Source: Chitinophagaceae bacterium (lineage in GTDB: Bacteria; Bacteroidota; Bacteroidia; Chitinophagales; Chitinophagaceae). From it: a stretch of 64,000 nucleotides of DNA. Where the stretch lies: contig JADKIE010000001.1 of NCBI GenBank assembly GCA_016721385.1, positions 614,501 to 678,500 of the forward strand, given 5' to 3'. Each line of letters starts with the position of its first letter. Position 1 is the stretch's first letter. Shown piece after piece: positions 1 through 8,663 of the stretch. The notes beneath the pieces are model-generated. The model did not search any database, was not told the DNA's origin, and saw nothing but the letters and a program-made list of their open reading frames with translations. The position numbers were made by a program, and so were the translations under genes.

Positions 1-258
1 CCAAGGAACTTCAAATATTAGCAATTGATAATTTCCTTTGTCAATCGTTTTGTGAATTTTTAGATTTTGATTTGTGATAGTAGGTTTTTTAAGTTTTTGA
101 ACCATATAAAAAACAATTGGCAAGTACTCGATTTTTGTATGGCTTGGTTGCCATAATAATTCGGCAATTGTTTGCAATTCTCCATATTCCAACAACGAGA
201 TAATCTCGGAGTGATTTTTATTGAAATCATTTGCCTTTTTATTCCAGAAAAAATTCAT
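1..258 (-). CDS. Hypothetical protein, 3' part cut off by window edge
   Basis: Reading leftward from an ATG at 258, the frame stays open for all 86 codons to the window edge, so only the N-terminal part is seen. The protein begins M-N-F-F-W-N-K-K and contains a hydrophobic stretch (I-V-F-Y-M-V) around residues 50-55 and a lysine-rich middle. No family is recognised. It is transcribed away from the + strand early phage genes that follow. It could be a left-end phage gene or an accessory gene carried by the prophage. The start is chosen because it is the only ATG near the beginning of the open frame. Confidence 0.5.
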   Translation of the reverse strand, partial: MNFFWNKKANDFNKNHSEIISLLEYGELQTIAELLWQPSHTKIEYLPIVFYMVQKLKKPTITNQNLKIHKTIDKGNYQLLIFEVPW

Positions 259-287
259 TAAACCTCAAATTTTAGTAGTCTCTGCAT

Positions 288-548
288 ATGGCGTACAACA
301 CCTTATTATACGCAATAAACCCCTTGCAAAATACCAGCAAAATACCAGTAAAATGCCAAAAAAAAGCAAAAATAACAATTGAAATACCTATCTACTTAAA
401 AGAGTGGATAGATGCACACGATGTGGGGCAAAATGCAATTGCAACAATGGCACTAAGGCAAATGTATTTGCAGGAAAAACAAGCCGATGAAAACTTAGTG
501 TACTTAAAAATTAAAGAGTTTATTGAACAAAAAAAACTGCCATTTTAA
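288..548 (+). CDS. Small hypothetical phage protein
   Basis: An 86-residue frame whose convincing part starts about residue 24 (K-I-T-I-E-I-P, then a helix-rich stretch ending L-P-F). The better start is probably ATG at 353: one extra A in the run of eight A at about 358-365 would join M-P-K-K-K to this frame. The beta strand followed by helices is compatible with a ribbon-helix-helix DNA-binding protein, but that is inference. The stop codon overlaps the ATG of the HNH gene at 548 (TAATG), indicating one transcription unit. Confidence 0.5.
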   Translation: MAYNTLLYAINPLQNTSKIPVKCQKKAKITIEIPIYLKEWIDAHDVGQNAIATMALRQMYLQEKQADENLVYLKIKEFIEQKKLPF

Positions 549-853
549 TGCCAATAGATTACACACAATATCATCCAAAGTGGCGTTTAATTAGCAAGCT
601 AATAAGAACCAACAGAGCAAAAAATATTTGTGAATGGTGTGGTGCTGTTAATTATAAACCACATCCAAAAACAGGCAGTAAAGTGGTTTTAACTGTTGCA
701 CATATAGATCATAATAAAGACAACAACCGTTTCAATAATCTTGCTGCCCTATGCCAAGGCTGCCATTTACGCCATGATATAAAGCAGCATGTAGATAATA
801 GAAAATATGGCAGAAACCATAAAGGTAAACACCAATTAAAATTAGTAATGTAA
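548..853 (+). CDS. HNH endonuclease
   Basis: A 101-residue HNH nuclease. Visible motifs are C-E-W-C-G (first zinc pair, about residue 28), V-A-H-I-D-H (catalytic His region, about residue 51), N-N-L-A-A-L-C-Q-G-C-H (second zinc pair with the Asn and His of the fold), and R-H-D. Phages often carry such proteins near DNA-packaging or replication genes, where they nick DNA during packaging or homing. Here it sits in the early region between a small unknown gene and a replication-protein-like gene. It is complete and of usual length for a stand-alone HNH protein. Confidence 0.85.
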   Translation: MPIDYTQYHPKWRLISKLIRTNRAKNICEWCGAVNYKPHPKTGSKVVLTVAHIDHNKDNNRFNNLAALCQGCHLRHDIKQHVDNRKYGRNHKGKHQLKLVM

Positions 854-930
854 TAAGAAGCTTCTTAATCACTTCACCAAAATTTACAGGCGAAGCCAAG
901 TTAGTTTTTAACGAAAAAGAAACACTATGC

Positions 931-1287
931 ATGATAGATTGCACCTCCACCAATATGGATGAACAAACAATTAAGGCTTTTAAAATGGCAGTGCCGGTAA
1001 CTATTCACCAATTACAAAATGGCAAATGTTTTACTTCCGAAACGGTGGTAGTAGAAAGCGATTTTGTAGTAAGCTTTAAACGCTTTTACGATGAGTACCC
1101 ACTTAAGCGTAACCGCTACCGTGCCGAAAAATGTTTTGAAAAACTTAGCAAAAGCAACCAAGTAAAAGCATTTTACAGCTTACATGGCTACAAAAAGTAT
1201 TTAATCAAAACACAAATATTTGCTATGGGTGCCGATAGATACCTAAGCGATCATCATTTTGAAACCGAGTGGGAAAAAATAAAATAA
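931..1287 (+). CDS. Replication-initiator-like C-terminal domain protein
   Basis: A 118-residue protein. Residues about 50-118 follow the pattern F-Y-D-E-Y-P...A-E-K-C-F-E-K-L...Y-K-K-Y-L...Y-L-S-D-H-H-F-E-T-E-W, which resembles the C-terminal domain common in phage replication-organiser proteins. The frame is open upstream to about 841 without an ATG, and the upstream residues (P-K-F-T-G-E-A-K-L-V-F-N) look coding. The true start may therefore lie farther left, hidden by an indel or a rare start codon. The function in phage DNA replication is inferred from domain resemblance and early-region position. Confidence 0.5.
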   Translation: MIDCTSTNMDEQTIKAFKMAVPVTIHQLQNGKCFTSETVVVESDFVVSFKRFYDEYPLKRNRYRAEKCFEKLSKSNQVKAFYSLHGYKKYLIKTQIFAMGADRYLSDHHFETEWEKIK

Positions 1288-1293
1288 CACACT

Positions 1294-1530
1294 ATGCCAA
1301 ATAAGTACAGATGTATTAGCAATAAAAATATAATGGTTTCGCTTGCTGTAAGCGAAGAGCAAGTAATTATTGAAAACAGGTTAAACAACCAACAAAAAAT
1401 GTTTGCAGGATACACACAGCTATTAGAGCTGTACGATGAGTTTGAAAATTCATGCAGCGACTTAACCAGCTTTGAAGATGCCAAAAACCATTTTACACCC
1501 AACATTTTACAAACCATTTTAAATGGATAA
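1294..1530 (+). CDS. Hypothetical early phage protein
   Basis: A 78-residue protein of no recognised family, starting M-P-N-K-Y-R-C-I. It is acidic and helix-rich toward the C terminus. It lies 6 nt after the preceding gene, and its last codons overlap the start of the gemA-like gene at 1523, so it belongs to the same + strand early operon. Short spacing on both sides supports it as a real gene; nothing in the sequence points to a function. Confidence 0.55.
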   Translation: MPNKYRCISNKNIMVSLAVSEEQVIIENRLNNQQKMFAGYTQLLELYDEFENSCSDLTSFEDAKNHFTPNILQTILNG

Positions 1531-1986
1531 CAAAGCCACTCCACAGCAATTACAAGCCATACATGCCGTACTGCATGCACAAGGTTTGCTACACCAAAAA
1601 GCCAACATTATTAGCGGCCTTACCCTTGGCCGTACCGAAAGCAGCAAAGAGCTTACCTATGCCGAAGCCAGCTTTTTATTGGCCGATTTAAACAAACACA
1701 ACGTAAAAAAAGATGATGGATTAAAAATGCGTAATAAAATAACCGCAATGGCACACGAAATGGGCTGGATAGGTACAAAACAAGTTGTTGGCCCGGGCGG
1801 TGCTATAAAAACCGTAAAAGATTACAGTAACTTAGATGCCTGGATGCAACAGCGCAGCTACCTGCACAAAAATTATTTGATTATACCTACACCGAATTAC
1901 CTAAATTAGTAACTCAATTTGAAGCAGTCTATAAAAGCCAATTACAAAATATAAATGAGCTTTTTTTACTCAAAAAATTAGCCTAA
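1523..1986 (+). CDS. gemA: GemA-family phage regulatory protein (frameshifted)
   Basis: This matches the Mu GemA family (DUF1018) layout: an N-terminal helical part, G-R-T-E-S-S-K-E-L-T-Y-A-E-A, then K-M-R-N-K-I-T-A-M-A-H-E-M-G-W, and a C-terminal Y-L-H-K...Y-T-Y-T-E-L-P-K-L-V-T-Q-F-E. As written the frame leaves this course after L-H-K at about 1872 and stops at 1909. One more A in the run 1868-1872 gives the family-typical C terminus ending ...L-L-K-K-L-A at 1986. GemA modulates host and phage gene expression and supercoiling in Mu. Its presence between replication-like genes and the structural genes is a strong mark of a transposable (Mu-like) phage. Confidence 0.8.
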
Positions 1987-2014
1987 TTATTTTAGTTTTT
2001 TGTATATTTACAGC

Positions 2015-2335
2015 ATGAGAGGACAGCAAGCACTCTTTTCGGACATACTTCCCCCAATAATTTCAATAAAAAACAGCGGCATTGGCCGCAATAAAGTTTT
2101 ACACCAAAATAGAAATAACAAGCTAATACACAGATATTATTGGTATGCACAATTACAGCCGCAGCGGTTAGATTATAGCTACATAATTAACCAGCTTAGC
2201 AACGAGTTTGACTTAAGCGATTTTAGAATAATAATTGTAATTCAGGAAAATCATGCCCAGCTTAAACAAGTATTTGCATCTAAACCTTCGGCTAAAGAGT
2301 TGCAAAAAATGTTTCCGCACTTAAGTTGGCAATAA
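2015..2335 (+). CDS. Hypothetical protein of Bacteroidota mobile elements
   Basis: A protein of about 106 residues starting M-R-G-Q-Q-A-L-F at 2015; a longer frame from 2000 adds an unlikely M-Y-I-Y-S. The middle (N-K-L-I-H-R-Y-Y-W-Y-A...R-L-D-Y...L-S-N-E-F-D-L-S) resembles a small helical family I associate with mobile elements in this phylum, in which a run of aromatic residues precedes a helix-turn-helix-like segment. A TATATTTA box lies just upstream. Its 3' end converges on and overlaps by 15 nt the end of the - strand head operon, so it closes the early region. A DNA-binding role is only a guess. Confidence 0.5.
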   Translation: MRGQQALFSDILPPIISIKNSGIGRNKVLHQNRNNKLIHRYYWYAQLQPQRLDYSYIINQLSNEFDLSDFRIIIVIQENHAQLKQVFASKPSAKELQKMFPHLSWQ

Positions 2336-2844
2336 TACATCACCACCAATTATCGGCTCCTTATTGGCTATCAATGTTTTAACCGGCATTGCTCCGGCAT
2401 CACAATAGCCACATTCAAATACTATTACTCTTTCTCTTATGGCATCTTCTCTCTCTTGCTTATCCATAGTACGCCTCAATAGTTTTTCCATGTAAGGTAT
2501 GGGTGTCCAATTATGTAAGGCGTTATGTATATCATATTCAATTTCGTAGTACTGCAATGCTTTTTCTTTTGTGGCTCAGGTGTGCTGGCATTGCTATTAC
2601 TAAAGGGTGTTGTGCTTAAAATTATAACTACCCTACCATTGGCACGTTGTTTGCCATTGGGTAAATCTTCAAAACTAAAGCCCGATAAATCAATTAATCC
2701 ACACGGAAAAAGCACAGGTGGCTTTAGTTCGTAATTATCCAGTTGCCCAAAATTTTGATCTATCCACTTAAGAGCTGTTACTTTTTCTTTCAATCTATTT
2801 TGTACAGCTACAAATAATTGTGCATTGGGTGAGGTTAAACTCAT
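2321..2844 (-). CDS. Tail-completion-like phage protein (frameshifted)
   Basis: Two overlapping frames, 2476-2844 and 2321-2557, join into one protein of about 174 residues if the run of five T at 2561-2565 (A on the coding strand) is one longer. The junction then reads E-P-Q-K-K-K-A-L-Q-Y-Y-E-I. The N terminus (V-A-V-Q-N-R-L-K-E-K-V-T-A-L-K-W-I-D) and the central beta-rich part resemble the small joining or tail-terminator proteins found after Mu G-like proteins. It is the last gene of the - strand head operon and overlaps the preceding gene by 4 nt. Its position and size suggest a head-tail joining role; the family assignment is tentative. Confidence 0.55.
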
Positions 2845-3389
2845 GACTTTAATATTTTAAGCATTTGCAATTTTACTTCTTTTTCAATACTACTATTTAG
2901 TGTAGGGCTTGGCCTCTCTGCTGTGGGCATAAATTGCCGCCTTGGCATCCTCATCCATCTACTATGTGCTTTTACAGTAGTAGTACCCTTTTGCAGCCGC
3001 TTGGTACTTGTTTTTTTAGTAGCTACACTACTTACTTTAAACTTGCCAAACAATCGCCTGTTATGGGCTTTTATGGCTACTGTGCCATTAAAACCATTGT
3101 TGTGTGCCTTGGCGTACTTAACGTAGTTGTAAGTGGTAGTTGTTCCGTCTCCTGTTTTAAAATTATTGCCACGCCTTAAAATGCCTCTATCAATTAGCAA
3201 TGCCCTGCCTTTATTACGCTTACCACCTTTACGTTTTTTCCAGGGCACACCCTCCCAACTTTGGTTTCTAAAATTATCATTTATAAAACGCATAGCTTTT
3301 TTACCAGCCATACCAGGGAAAACAGCTTTGCGGTAATTTTTTACCAATGCTGCTTTTCGTTTAATATCGTTGGTTATATTGTTGCTCAT
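2841..3389 (-). CDS. Phage virion morphogenesis protein (Mu G-like)
   Basis: About 182 residues from M-S-N-N at 3389; the frame is open to 3431, but the extra residues look non-coding. It is rich in Lys and Arg, with A-M-R-F-I-N-D-N-F-R-N-Q-S-W-E-G-V-P-W followed by L-I-D-R-G-I-L-R-R-G and a C-terminal P-R-R-Q-F-M-P motif. This is the arrangement of the Mu gpG / phage virion morphogenesis family: an N-terminal helix, then a strand-rich part, then the P-R-[RQ]-F box. Family members take part in tail completion or head-tail joining. It lies directly downstream of the minor head protein and overlaps the next gene by 4 nt. Confidence 0.75.
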   Translation of the reverse strand: MSNNITNDIKRKAALVKNYRKAVFPGMAGKKAMRFINDNFRNQSWEGVPWKKRKGGKRNKGRALLIDRGILRRGNNFKTGDGTTTTYNYVKYAKAHNNGFNGTVAIKAHNRRLFGKFKVSSVATKKTSTKRLQKGTTTVKAHSRWMRMPRRQFMPTAERPSPTLNSSIEKEVKLQMLKILKS

Positions 3390-3469
3390 TATTATCTTTG
3401 TAGTCAACAGCCGAGTAACGGGGTAATGCATTCCTTTAAAAAGATGGTCATTATTTCCACTCGGCTTTT

Positions 3470-4724
3470 TTATTTTATAAGCACACCCTTTCTTAATTTA
3501 AAATAATTTTCGGCATCTACTTTGTACATTGTTACAGCCCTTACCACATTATCTTTTTCTACAATTACAACATACAACCCATCATTAAAATATTTTAAAT
3601 ATTTCCACTCAGTAGCATTATACCAAACCTCATCAGCTTGTGTAATTATTGCCTCAATATTAGCAGCGTATTCATGTCTAGCTTCTACCTTTTTGGCAAT
3701 AATATGATCCTTAAAATAAGTAGTGGCTTTACGCTTATCCGGTGTGGCATCAAATAAAATGCTTACACCATTTTTATCTTGCAAAACAAAATCGGTGGTG
3801 TTGCCCTCACTAGCTGGGTACTTTTTTACCATATCTTTCCACCATAAATAATAATCGGTTTCTGTATCAATATGGCTAGTAGCTGGTAAGCCCTCTTGCT
3901 TTAAAATTTGCTCTACTTTTTTTAAGGCCATAATTTTTTACAGCATCCAATTGATTGGTGCCTTTGTGGCTTTTAAAAAAAGGGTGATCGTTTGTAAACA
4001 CCACTTCGGCTTGGCCACTATTAAATTCAAATGGCTTGCCCTCAATACTACCCTTTGCAATTTTACCAGCTTCGCTATCGGTAAGGGGTTGCTTAGGTGC
4101 ATCAGCTGGCACTACAGTGCATCTGCAATTCCATGCATTGGGCGGCCAATGAGTATTCCAAAAAGGGCTTCTTTTTTGCATTACAATACCATCTAGCTTT
4201 TTGTGGCTATCTCTTACCCTTTCATCACCAGCGGTGCTATACTCTAGCCAATCATCATCATTGTACTGGTTCCATAAAATAGCTGTTTGGCTACTGGCTA
4301 CAGCGTTGTTATACTCAGCACTTAAATAATTTTCGTTGTATAAAACGTTTAGTTTTTTTACATCATTTAGGTACTATTTAAAGGGTTTCAATTCGCCTTT
4401 ATCATCCAGCAATAATTGAGAAAATACAGTGTTTTCGGTTAATGATTTTGCACCACTAAATGCATGTACGTTACTCAATAAATTGGCTCGTAAAGCATTG
4501 TTAGGATCATCAAAACTAAATGAAGCTTTGCCCATTCCTGTAGTGATAGACTCTGTCAGCTTACGGGCTGTATCAAGACACAAACGGGCATGAATACCCT
4601 TGCTACCTAATTGGCCGCTGTGTAGCGATTGGGCAAAGTCGTTTAGTAAATCATCAATAGTATCATCTGCTAATTGTAAAGTGGCATGGCTGCAGCCTGT
4701 ATGGCAGGTATGCCCAAAATACAA
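3470..4724 (-). CDS. Mu F-like minor head protein with nuclease-like C-terminal domain (multiply frameshifted)
   Basis: Reconstructed from three frames: 4374-4724 (N-terminal helices), about 4366-3876 (containing the hallmark W-P-P-N-A-W-N-C-R-C-T-V at about 4140), and 3470-3931 (C terminus). Breaks lie near 4378, 4367 and 3920, each explained by a one-base homopolymer difference. The middle is the Mu gp30/F minor head domain, which sits at the portal and is thought to be ejected or to help head assembly. The C-terminal 150 residues (F-K-D-H-I-I-A-K-K, D-E-V-W-Y-N, L-Y-V-V-I-V-E) resemble the phage barnase/EndoU/colicin-like PBECR nuclease folds attached to such proteins. The start (TTG at 4724) is uncertain. 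Confidence 0.7.
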
Positions 4725-4778
4725 TTGTTATAAATGCTCAGTTACATTGCCCGGCATTACCGGGCTAGGGGCAAAAAA

Positions 4779-6117
4779 TCAGTAAAGTGCAGTTCTTAAC
4801 TTATAAATTAAGCCCTCTTGCTCCTCCTCATCCATTAATTTATTATTGGGTGCATCAGCTTTTGCTTTGGGTTTTTGTGCACCTGTTTTAGCAACTTGCT
4901 CCGCTTGTTTTTTTGTGCCTCCTGCTCTGCCTTCATAGTATCGTAATTGTCTGGCTTAGGCACACCACTTGTTTCGTAAATAAAATCAGCATCTACCAGC
5001 TCGCCCAATGTTTTTACTTGTTGCATAATAGCCAATTTATCTTTTACCTCTACTAGGTTACTTTCTTTATCGGCTTTTATTACACCATCGGCAACAGGGT
5101 AGCCAAGGTTATAAAGTATAGGGCGTATGGTTTCATTTAACCAGGTAGTGGTGTATTTAGTATCATCTCTGTAAACCTCTATTTGGGTTTTCATGTGGGT
5201 TTCGCTTTGGGCATATCCGCTGCTTTTGCTGCTATTAGTTGTTTCGGTATTGCCCAAAATAAGTATGCTAATTTGTTCATCACAAAATCTTGCCAGCTTT
5301 TCAAAAACATCACCACCTCCTTGTCCGCTGCCTTTAGTTTCATGCAGTACTACACTGGTGCCATCGGGCAATATTACATACGGAGCACTACCCATTTCAT
5401 CGGCATTCTTTTCAATATTTCGTAGCTGGCATCATCATAACCGCTGTAACGATATTCTCTAAAGGGCATGCCAAAAAGTTGTACAAACTGTGCCCAATCT
5501 CCTACATCTCCACGTTTTAATAAAACGTAGGGTACTGCTTTTAAAATTAAACCTAAGTCGGTATTGCTGCCAAGGTCGGCCACATAGTTGGCATAATTGC
5601 CCTCTTTGTATTTTATAGCCTCGGTAATGTTAGCTGCACTGTTGTTTTGTTCTTTTACAATTACACCTTCTTTTGGGCGTATGTGCTGGCGTTTTACATT
5701 GTACACACTAAGCACCTGCTTTTTCTTACTAAAGCGGCTTATTGTTTTTTTGCCAAGCTCTAAAACTGTTTTTCCCCAGGCCAATGTGTTCATAAGTTCG
5801 GTAAGTACTTCTTCAAATTGTGGACTTTGCAAAAGCCCCTCTAATTCCTCCACATATTTTTCGCCTGCAAAAAATTTCCAACGGGTGTTGGTAATATTGC
5901 TTATACGTTTTTGCCATTGGCTGCTTAAGTGTGGATCAAGTAAAATGTCATTATACAAGTCGTATAAATTTACTCTGTTGCCATTATCACTTTCGGCATG
6001 CTCCAATGCTTTACGCCAATCGGCAATATCAAAAATAGTGCGCCTTACGGGCCTGCCGGTAATGTAATTTTCAATTTTTATTTCTTTATCGGTTTCCCTT
6101 TTTATTTGAGTTGCCAT
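4779..6117 (-). CDS. Phage portal protein, DUF935/Mu gp29-like (frameshifted twice)
   Basis: Starts M-A-T-Q-I-K-R-E-T-D at 6117 and runs through two breaks to a stop at 4779. At about 5409-5412, T4 to T5 turns the junction into L-K-K-N-A-D-E-M-G-S-A-P-Y. At about 4908-4914, T7 to T8 extends the acidic C terminus to ...D-E-E-E-Q-E-G-L-I-Y. Typical DUF935 features include R-R-T-I-F-D-I-A-D-W-R-K-A near the N terminus, D-P-H-L-S-S-Q-W-Q-K-R, a conserved P-F-R-E-Y-R-Y-S-G-Y in the middle and P-D-G-T after it. The portal is the dodecameric ring through which DNA enters the head. It is followed by the minor head protein, as in Mu. Confidence 0.85.
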
Positions 6118-6119
6118 AA

Positions 6120-6539
6120 TTAAAAGTGTGTATTTCGTTTAGCGTTACTACCAAATTTTATTTTGCCCGGATACGGATTATTTTCTGTTGCTGCAGGTAA
6201 AGGCAGGTTAGGCACAATAGTTCCTTTTTGTACACCTCTTAACCAATTAATTGCCATATCGTACCGCTTTTCTCTAAGCTCCATATCAATATTAGGATTG
6301 GCCAATTGTATAAAATGCCATACTGCAATATCTTTTGTGTACATTAATAGCACCGGCTCTCTGTTTGTGCCTGTAGTAGCTAAAATGGTATCCACATCGT
6401 ACATGTTAATGTAACCCCTCATTTCGCTAATAGCGGCTGCAATAGCTGCATCAATGGCGGTATTTTCTTCCTGCTGCACTTCATCTACAATCTCTGTACG
6501 CAGGTGTGTAATTAGTTCCGATCTTGTTAAAAATGACAT
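6120..6539 (-). CDS. Mu gp36-like protein (DUF1320)
   Basis: A 139-residue protein beginning M-S-F-L-T-R-S-E-L-I-T-H-L and continuing A-A-I-A-A-A-I-S-E-M-R-G-Y-I-N-M-Y-D-V-D, then L-L-M-Y-T-K-D-I-A-V-W-H-F-I and R-Y-D-M-A-I-N-W-L. This is the pattern of Mu gp36 / DUF1320 head-completion adaptor proteins, whose helical bundle docks on the portal. The gene lies 2 nt upstream of the portal and 1 nt downstream of the terminase in a tightly packed - strand operon. Length and motif order are normal for the family. Confidence 0.8.
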   Translation of the reverse strand: MSFLTRSELITHLRTEIVDEVQQEENTAIDAAIAAAISEMRGYINMYDVDTILATTGTNREPVLLMYTKDIAVWHFIQLANPNIDMELREKRYDMAINWLRGVQKGTIVPNLPLPAATENNPYPGKIKFGSNAKRNTHF

Positions 6540-6540
6540 G

Positions 6541-8046
6541 TTAATAACGGTTTTTATTATACAGTTTTTTGCCTTTAAAAATCAGGCTTACATCTGTACT
6601 TGTTTTATTATCAATAATGTACTTAGCACCTTCCACAGCATCGGGGCCATCGTCTTTAACCTTATTATTTTTATAGCTAAGTGTTAAAAATTGCCCTTCC
6701 AAAATTTTCATAAATGGGTTATCTTTTTGGCGTTCATCAAACCAAAGTTTGCCGTTTCTATTTAATGGCTCCAGGCTTGCCTCAATACGGGTAAGCTTAT
6801 CGCCTTTATCTCTGGTATCGGGTGTAATCACAATTTTGCTTCCAAGGCGCTTTAACCCTTCCTGTAATTCTTTGCGTATAATATCCAGCAAAAAAACTTC
6901 TTCGGCTATCCAAAATACCGGCACTTTATAGTTTACATATTTTTCAATTTCTACCAATCCCTCTGCAAATTTGCTGGTAGTGCCTTGTATCAGGTAGGCA
7001 TTTAAAATGTGATATTCGTCTTTGTATTTACCCAATAGCACACTGGCTTTAAAATCGTTTTTAGCACCGGCTTTATAACTTAAATCGTTGTAGTTTACTA
7101 AAAATTTATAATCGGTTAATGGGCGGCAAGGCTTCCATCGCATGGCCTCAAATATTTCTCCTTCAATAAGTGGGTTGTTAAAATATTCGCCTTGCTGGTT
7201 TTTGTAACTTACTTTACTAAGCACCCTGTCAATGTGTACTTCGGTATTTTTTTGCGGCCAGGTACTGTTACCGTTTTCATCTCGTATATTAATAATATCC
7301 ACAAAATCGGCATACTCCTGTGCTCTTACTACACAGCAATCTTTTGCAATAATATTGCCCAAAAAAATGATGAGCATATCCTTACTAATACTTCGGGTGC
7401 CTATCAATGCTTTTTCAACCCAATCCCATCGTTTGGTGATAATATCGGGGTTGCGTACATCTTCATCGGTGTCTATATCAGTAATAATAATAGCATCGGG
7501 CCTTACTTCTTCGTTTTTGGTACCCCTAGGATTTTGTCCGGCACCAATGGCTTTAAAGCGTACTCCTTTTTGGGTGGTAAAATCGCCATTGCTCCATTTA
7601 CCAAAACGCTCTTGCGTACCGTAATCGTTTATTATGCGTTGGTTGCTGTCTAACTGTATTTTATACAGCTCTAAAAATGCCTCGGCATTATCGTAGCTGT
7701 TGCTTACCATTAAAACGTAACGCTTTTTACCTGTAAGGCACAGGTAAAGCATTTCAAACATGGTAAGGGTATCTTTTGCCAGTTCACGGCTCCAGCTGCG
7801 TACTTCGTACCACTCCATATTGCCAAGCACACGTTTGCTTGCTTTTTTATGAAAAGATGCAGGATCGGAATAAGCATATTTAGGAAAATAAAATTTAAAC
7901 CAATCTTCTGGTACTGCCTCCAGTTTTTTTATACGTTGTTTTTTTTGCTCAATAGTTTCGTTTAAGTCAACAGTGGTGCTGCTTTTAACGGACTCTCTCA
8001 GTTCATCCCATTGTAACGCTATTTGTTTATTGGTTAACTCAGCCAC
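6541..8046 (-). CDS. Phage terminase large subunit (Mu gp28-like)
   Basis: A 501-residue packaging ATPase/nuclease. N-terminal region: W-F-K-F-Y-F-P-K-Y-A, then R-S-W-S-R-E-L-A-K-D-T as a deviant Walker A segment around residue 83, and A-I-I-I-T-D-I-D-T-D-E-D as the Walker B-like acidic patch around residue 190. C-terminal nuclease half: Y-N-D-L-S (first catalytic Asp, about residue 327) and D-D-G-P-D-A-V-E-G-A (late Asp pair, about residue 470). It cuts and pumps DNA into the prohead. The frame is intact in this indel-rich region. It overlaps the small subunit gene by 8 nt. Confidence 0.9.
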   Translation of the reverse strand: MAELTNKQIALQWDELRESVKSSTTVDLNETIEQKKQRIKKLEAVPEDWFKFYFPKYAYSDPASFHKKASKRVLGNMEWYEVRSWSRELAKDTLTMFEMLYLCLTGKKRYVLMVSNSYDNAEAFLELYKIQLDSNQRIINDYGTQERFGKWSNGDFTTQKGVRFKAIGAGQNPRGTKNEEVRPDAIIITDIDTDEDVRNPDIITKRWDWVEKALIGTRSISKDMLIIFLGNIIAKDCCVVRAQEYADFVDIINIRDENGNSTWPQKNTEVHIDRVLSKVSYKNQQGEYFNNPLIEGEIFEAMRWKPCRPLTDYKFLVNYNDLSYKAGAKNDFKASVLLGKYKDEYHILNAYLIQGTTSKFAEGLVEIEKYVNYKVPVFWIAEEVFLLDIIRKELQEGLKRLGSKIVITPDTRDKGDKLTRIEASLEPLNRNGKLWFDERQKDNPFMKILEGQFLTLSYKNNKVKDDGPDAVEGAKYIIDNKTSTDVSLIFKGKKLYNKNRY

Positions 8047-8476
8047 GTACTTTTAATTTTTCTTTCATAAAACTGTCCACGTAATCAATTATCTCTTTTG
8101 CCTTGTCAATGTCAATTTTTTGCACATGCTGTATTAAGCCCTTGCATACTTCAAACACTTGCCCTACACTGGTTTCGGTTTCTAAGTTTTTAATAGCTTG
8201 GCTTAGTTTTAAAATGGCATCACCATCTTTGCTGTTGGCAACACCACCCTTTTCTTTTACTTGATTTTTGGTGTTTTCAAAAATCAAATACATATCTACC
8301 AAAATATCTTCCCTAGTATTATATAGGCTTCTACGCTTGGTTTCCCAATTATCATCTTCTTTCCATTTAGTAATGGTTTTTTCGCTGGTGCCTACTTTTT
8401 CGGCAATAGCTTTTTGTGTAAGCACACCTTCTTTAAATAGTAACCAGGCGTAATCTTTTTTTTCTGTTGGTGTCAA
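8039..8476 (-). CDS. Phage terminase small subunit
   Basis: A 145-residue protein with an N-terminal helix-turn-helix: W-L-L-F-K-E-G-V-L-T-Q-K-A-I-A-E-K-V-G and T-S-E-K-T-I-T-K-W, followed by a coiled helical part. This is the DNA-recognition subunit that directs the large subunit to packaging sites. The start is TTG at 8476; no ATG is available in frame nearby, and the residues from M-T-P-T-E-K-K-D-Y look coding immediately after. It heads the leftward head operon, which diverges from the rightward structural operon at 8664. Confidence 0.82.
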   Translation of the reverse strand: MTPTEKKDYAWLLFKEGVLTQKAIAEKVGTSEKTITKWKEDDNWETKRRSLYNTREDILVDMYLIFENTKNQVKEKGGVANSKDGDAILKLSQAIKNLETETSVGQVFEVCKGLIQHVQKIDIDKAKEIIDYVDSFMKEKLKVRG

Positions 8477-8600
8477 TGTTATATCATTTTGCTACAAGCA
8501 AAATTGCATGTTTAAAGTACCTGTTTGCAAAAGCGGTTTTCATAATGCAACAGGCGTACTACTTTCATAAACTAAACTATACACTAAGCCAAAAAGCCAA

Positions 8601-8633
8601 TTTGGCAAAGGGTTACAGGGCAATGTATGTTTG
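8601..8633 (+). promoter_or_regulatory. Bacteroidota-type promoter for the rightward late operon
   Basis: TTTG at 8601-8604 and TATGTTTG at 8626-8633 are separated by 21 bp, matching the Bacteroidota -33 TTTG / -7 TAnnTTTG consensus. Transcription would start near 8640, about 25 nt before the protease/scaffold start at 8664. It is the only convincing promoter seen in the 187-bp gap between the divergent head and late operons. Confidence 0.6.
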
Positions 8634-8663
8634 TGTTTTAATAGCGAAAGCAAACAAAAATTA

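Noticed and set aside
2841..3506. Several + strand frames opposite the Mu G-like gene (for example 2934-3179 and 3261-3506)
   Set aside because: They are hydrophobic shadows of a Lys-rich gene on - and do not match phage families or operon spacing.
8631..8663. Earlier GTG start for the protease/scaffold gene
   Set aside because: It lies within the first bases of the expected transcript, right behind the -7 box, and its residues do not resemble the family N terminus; ATG 8664 does.
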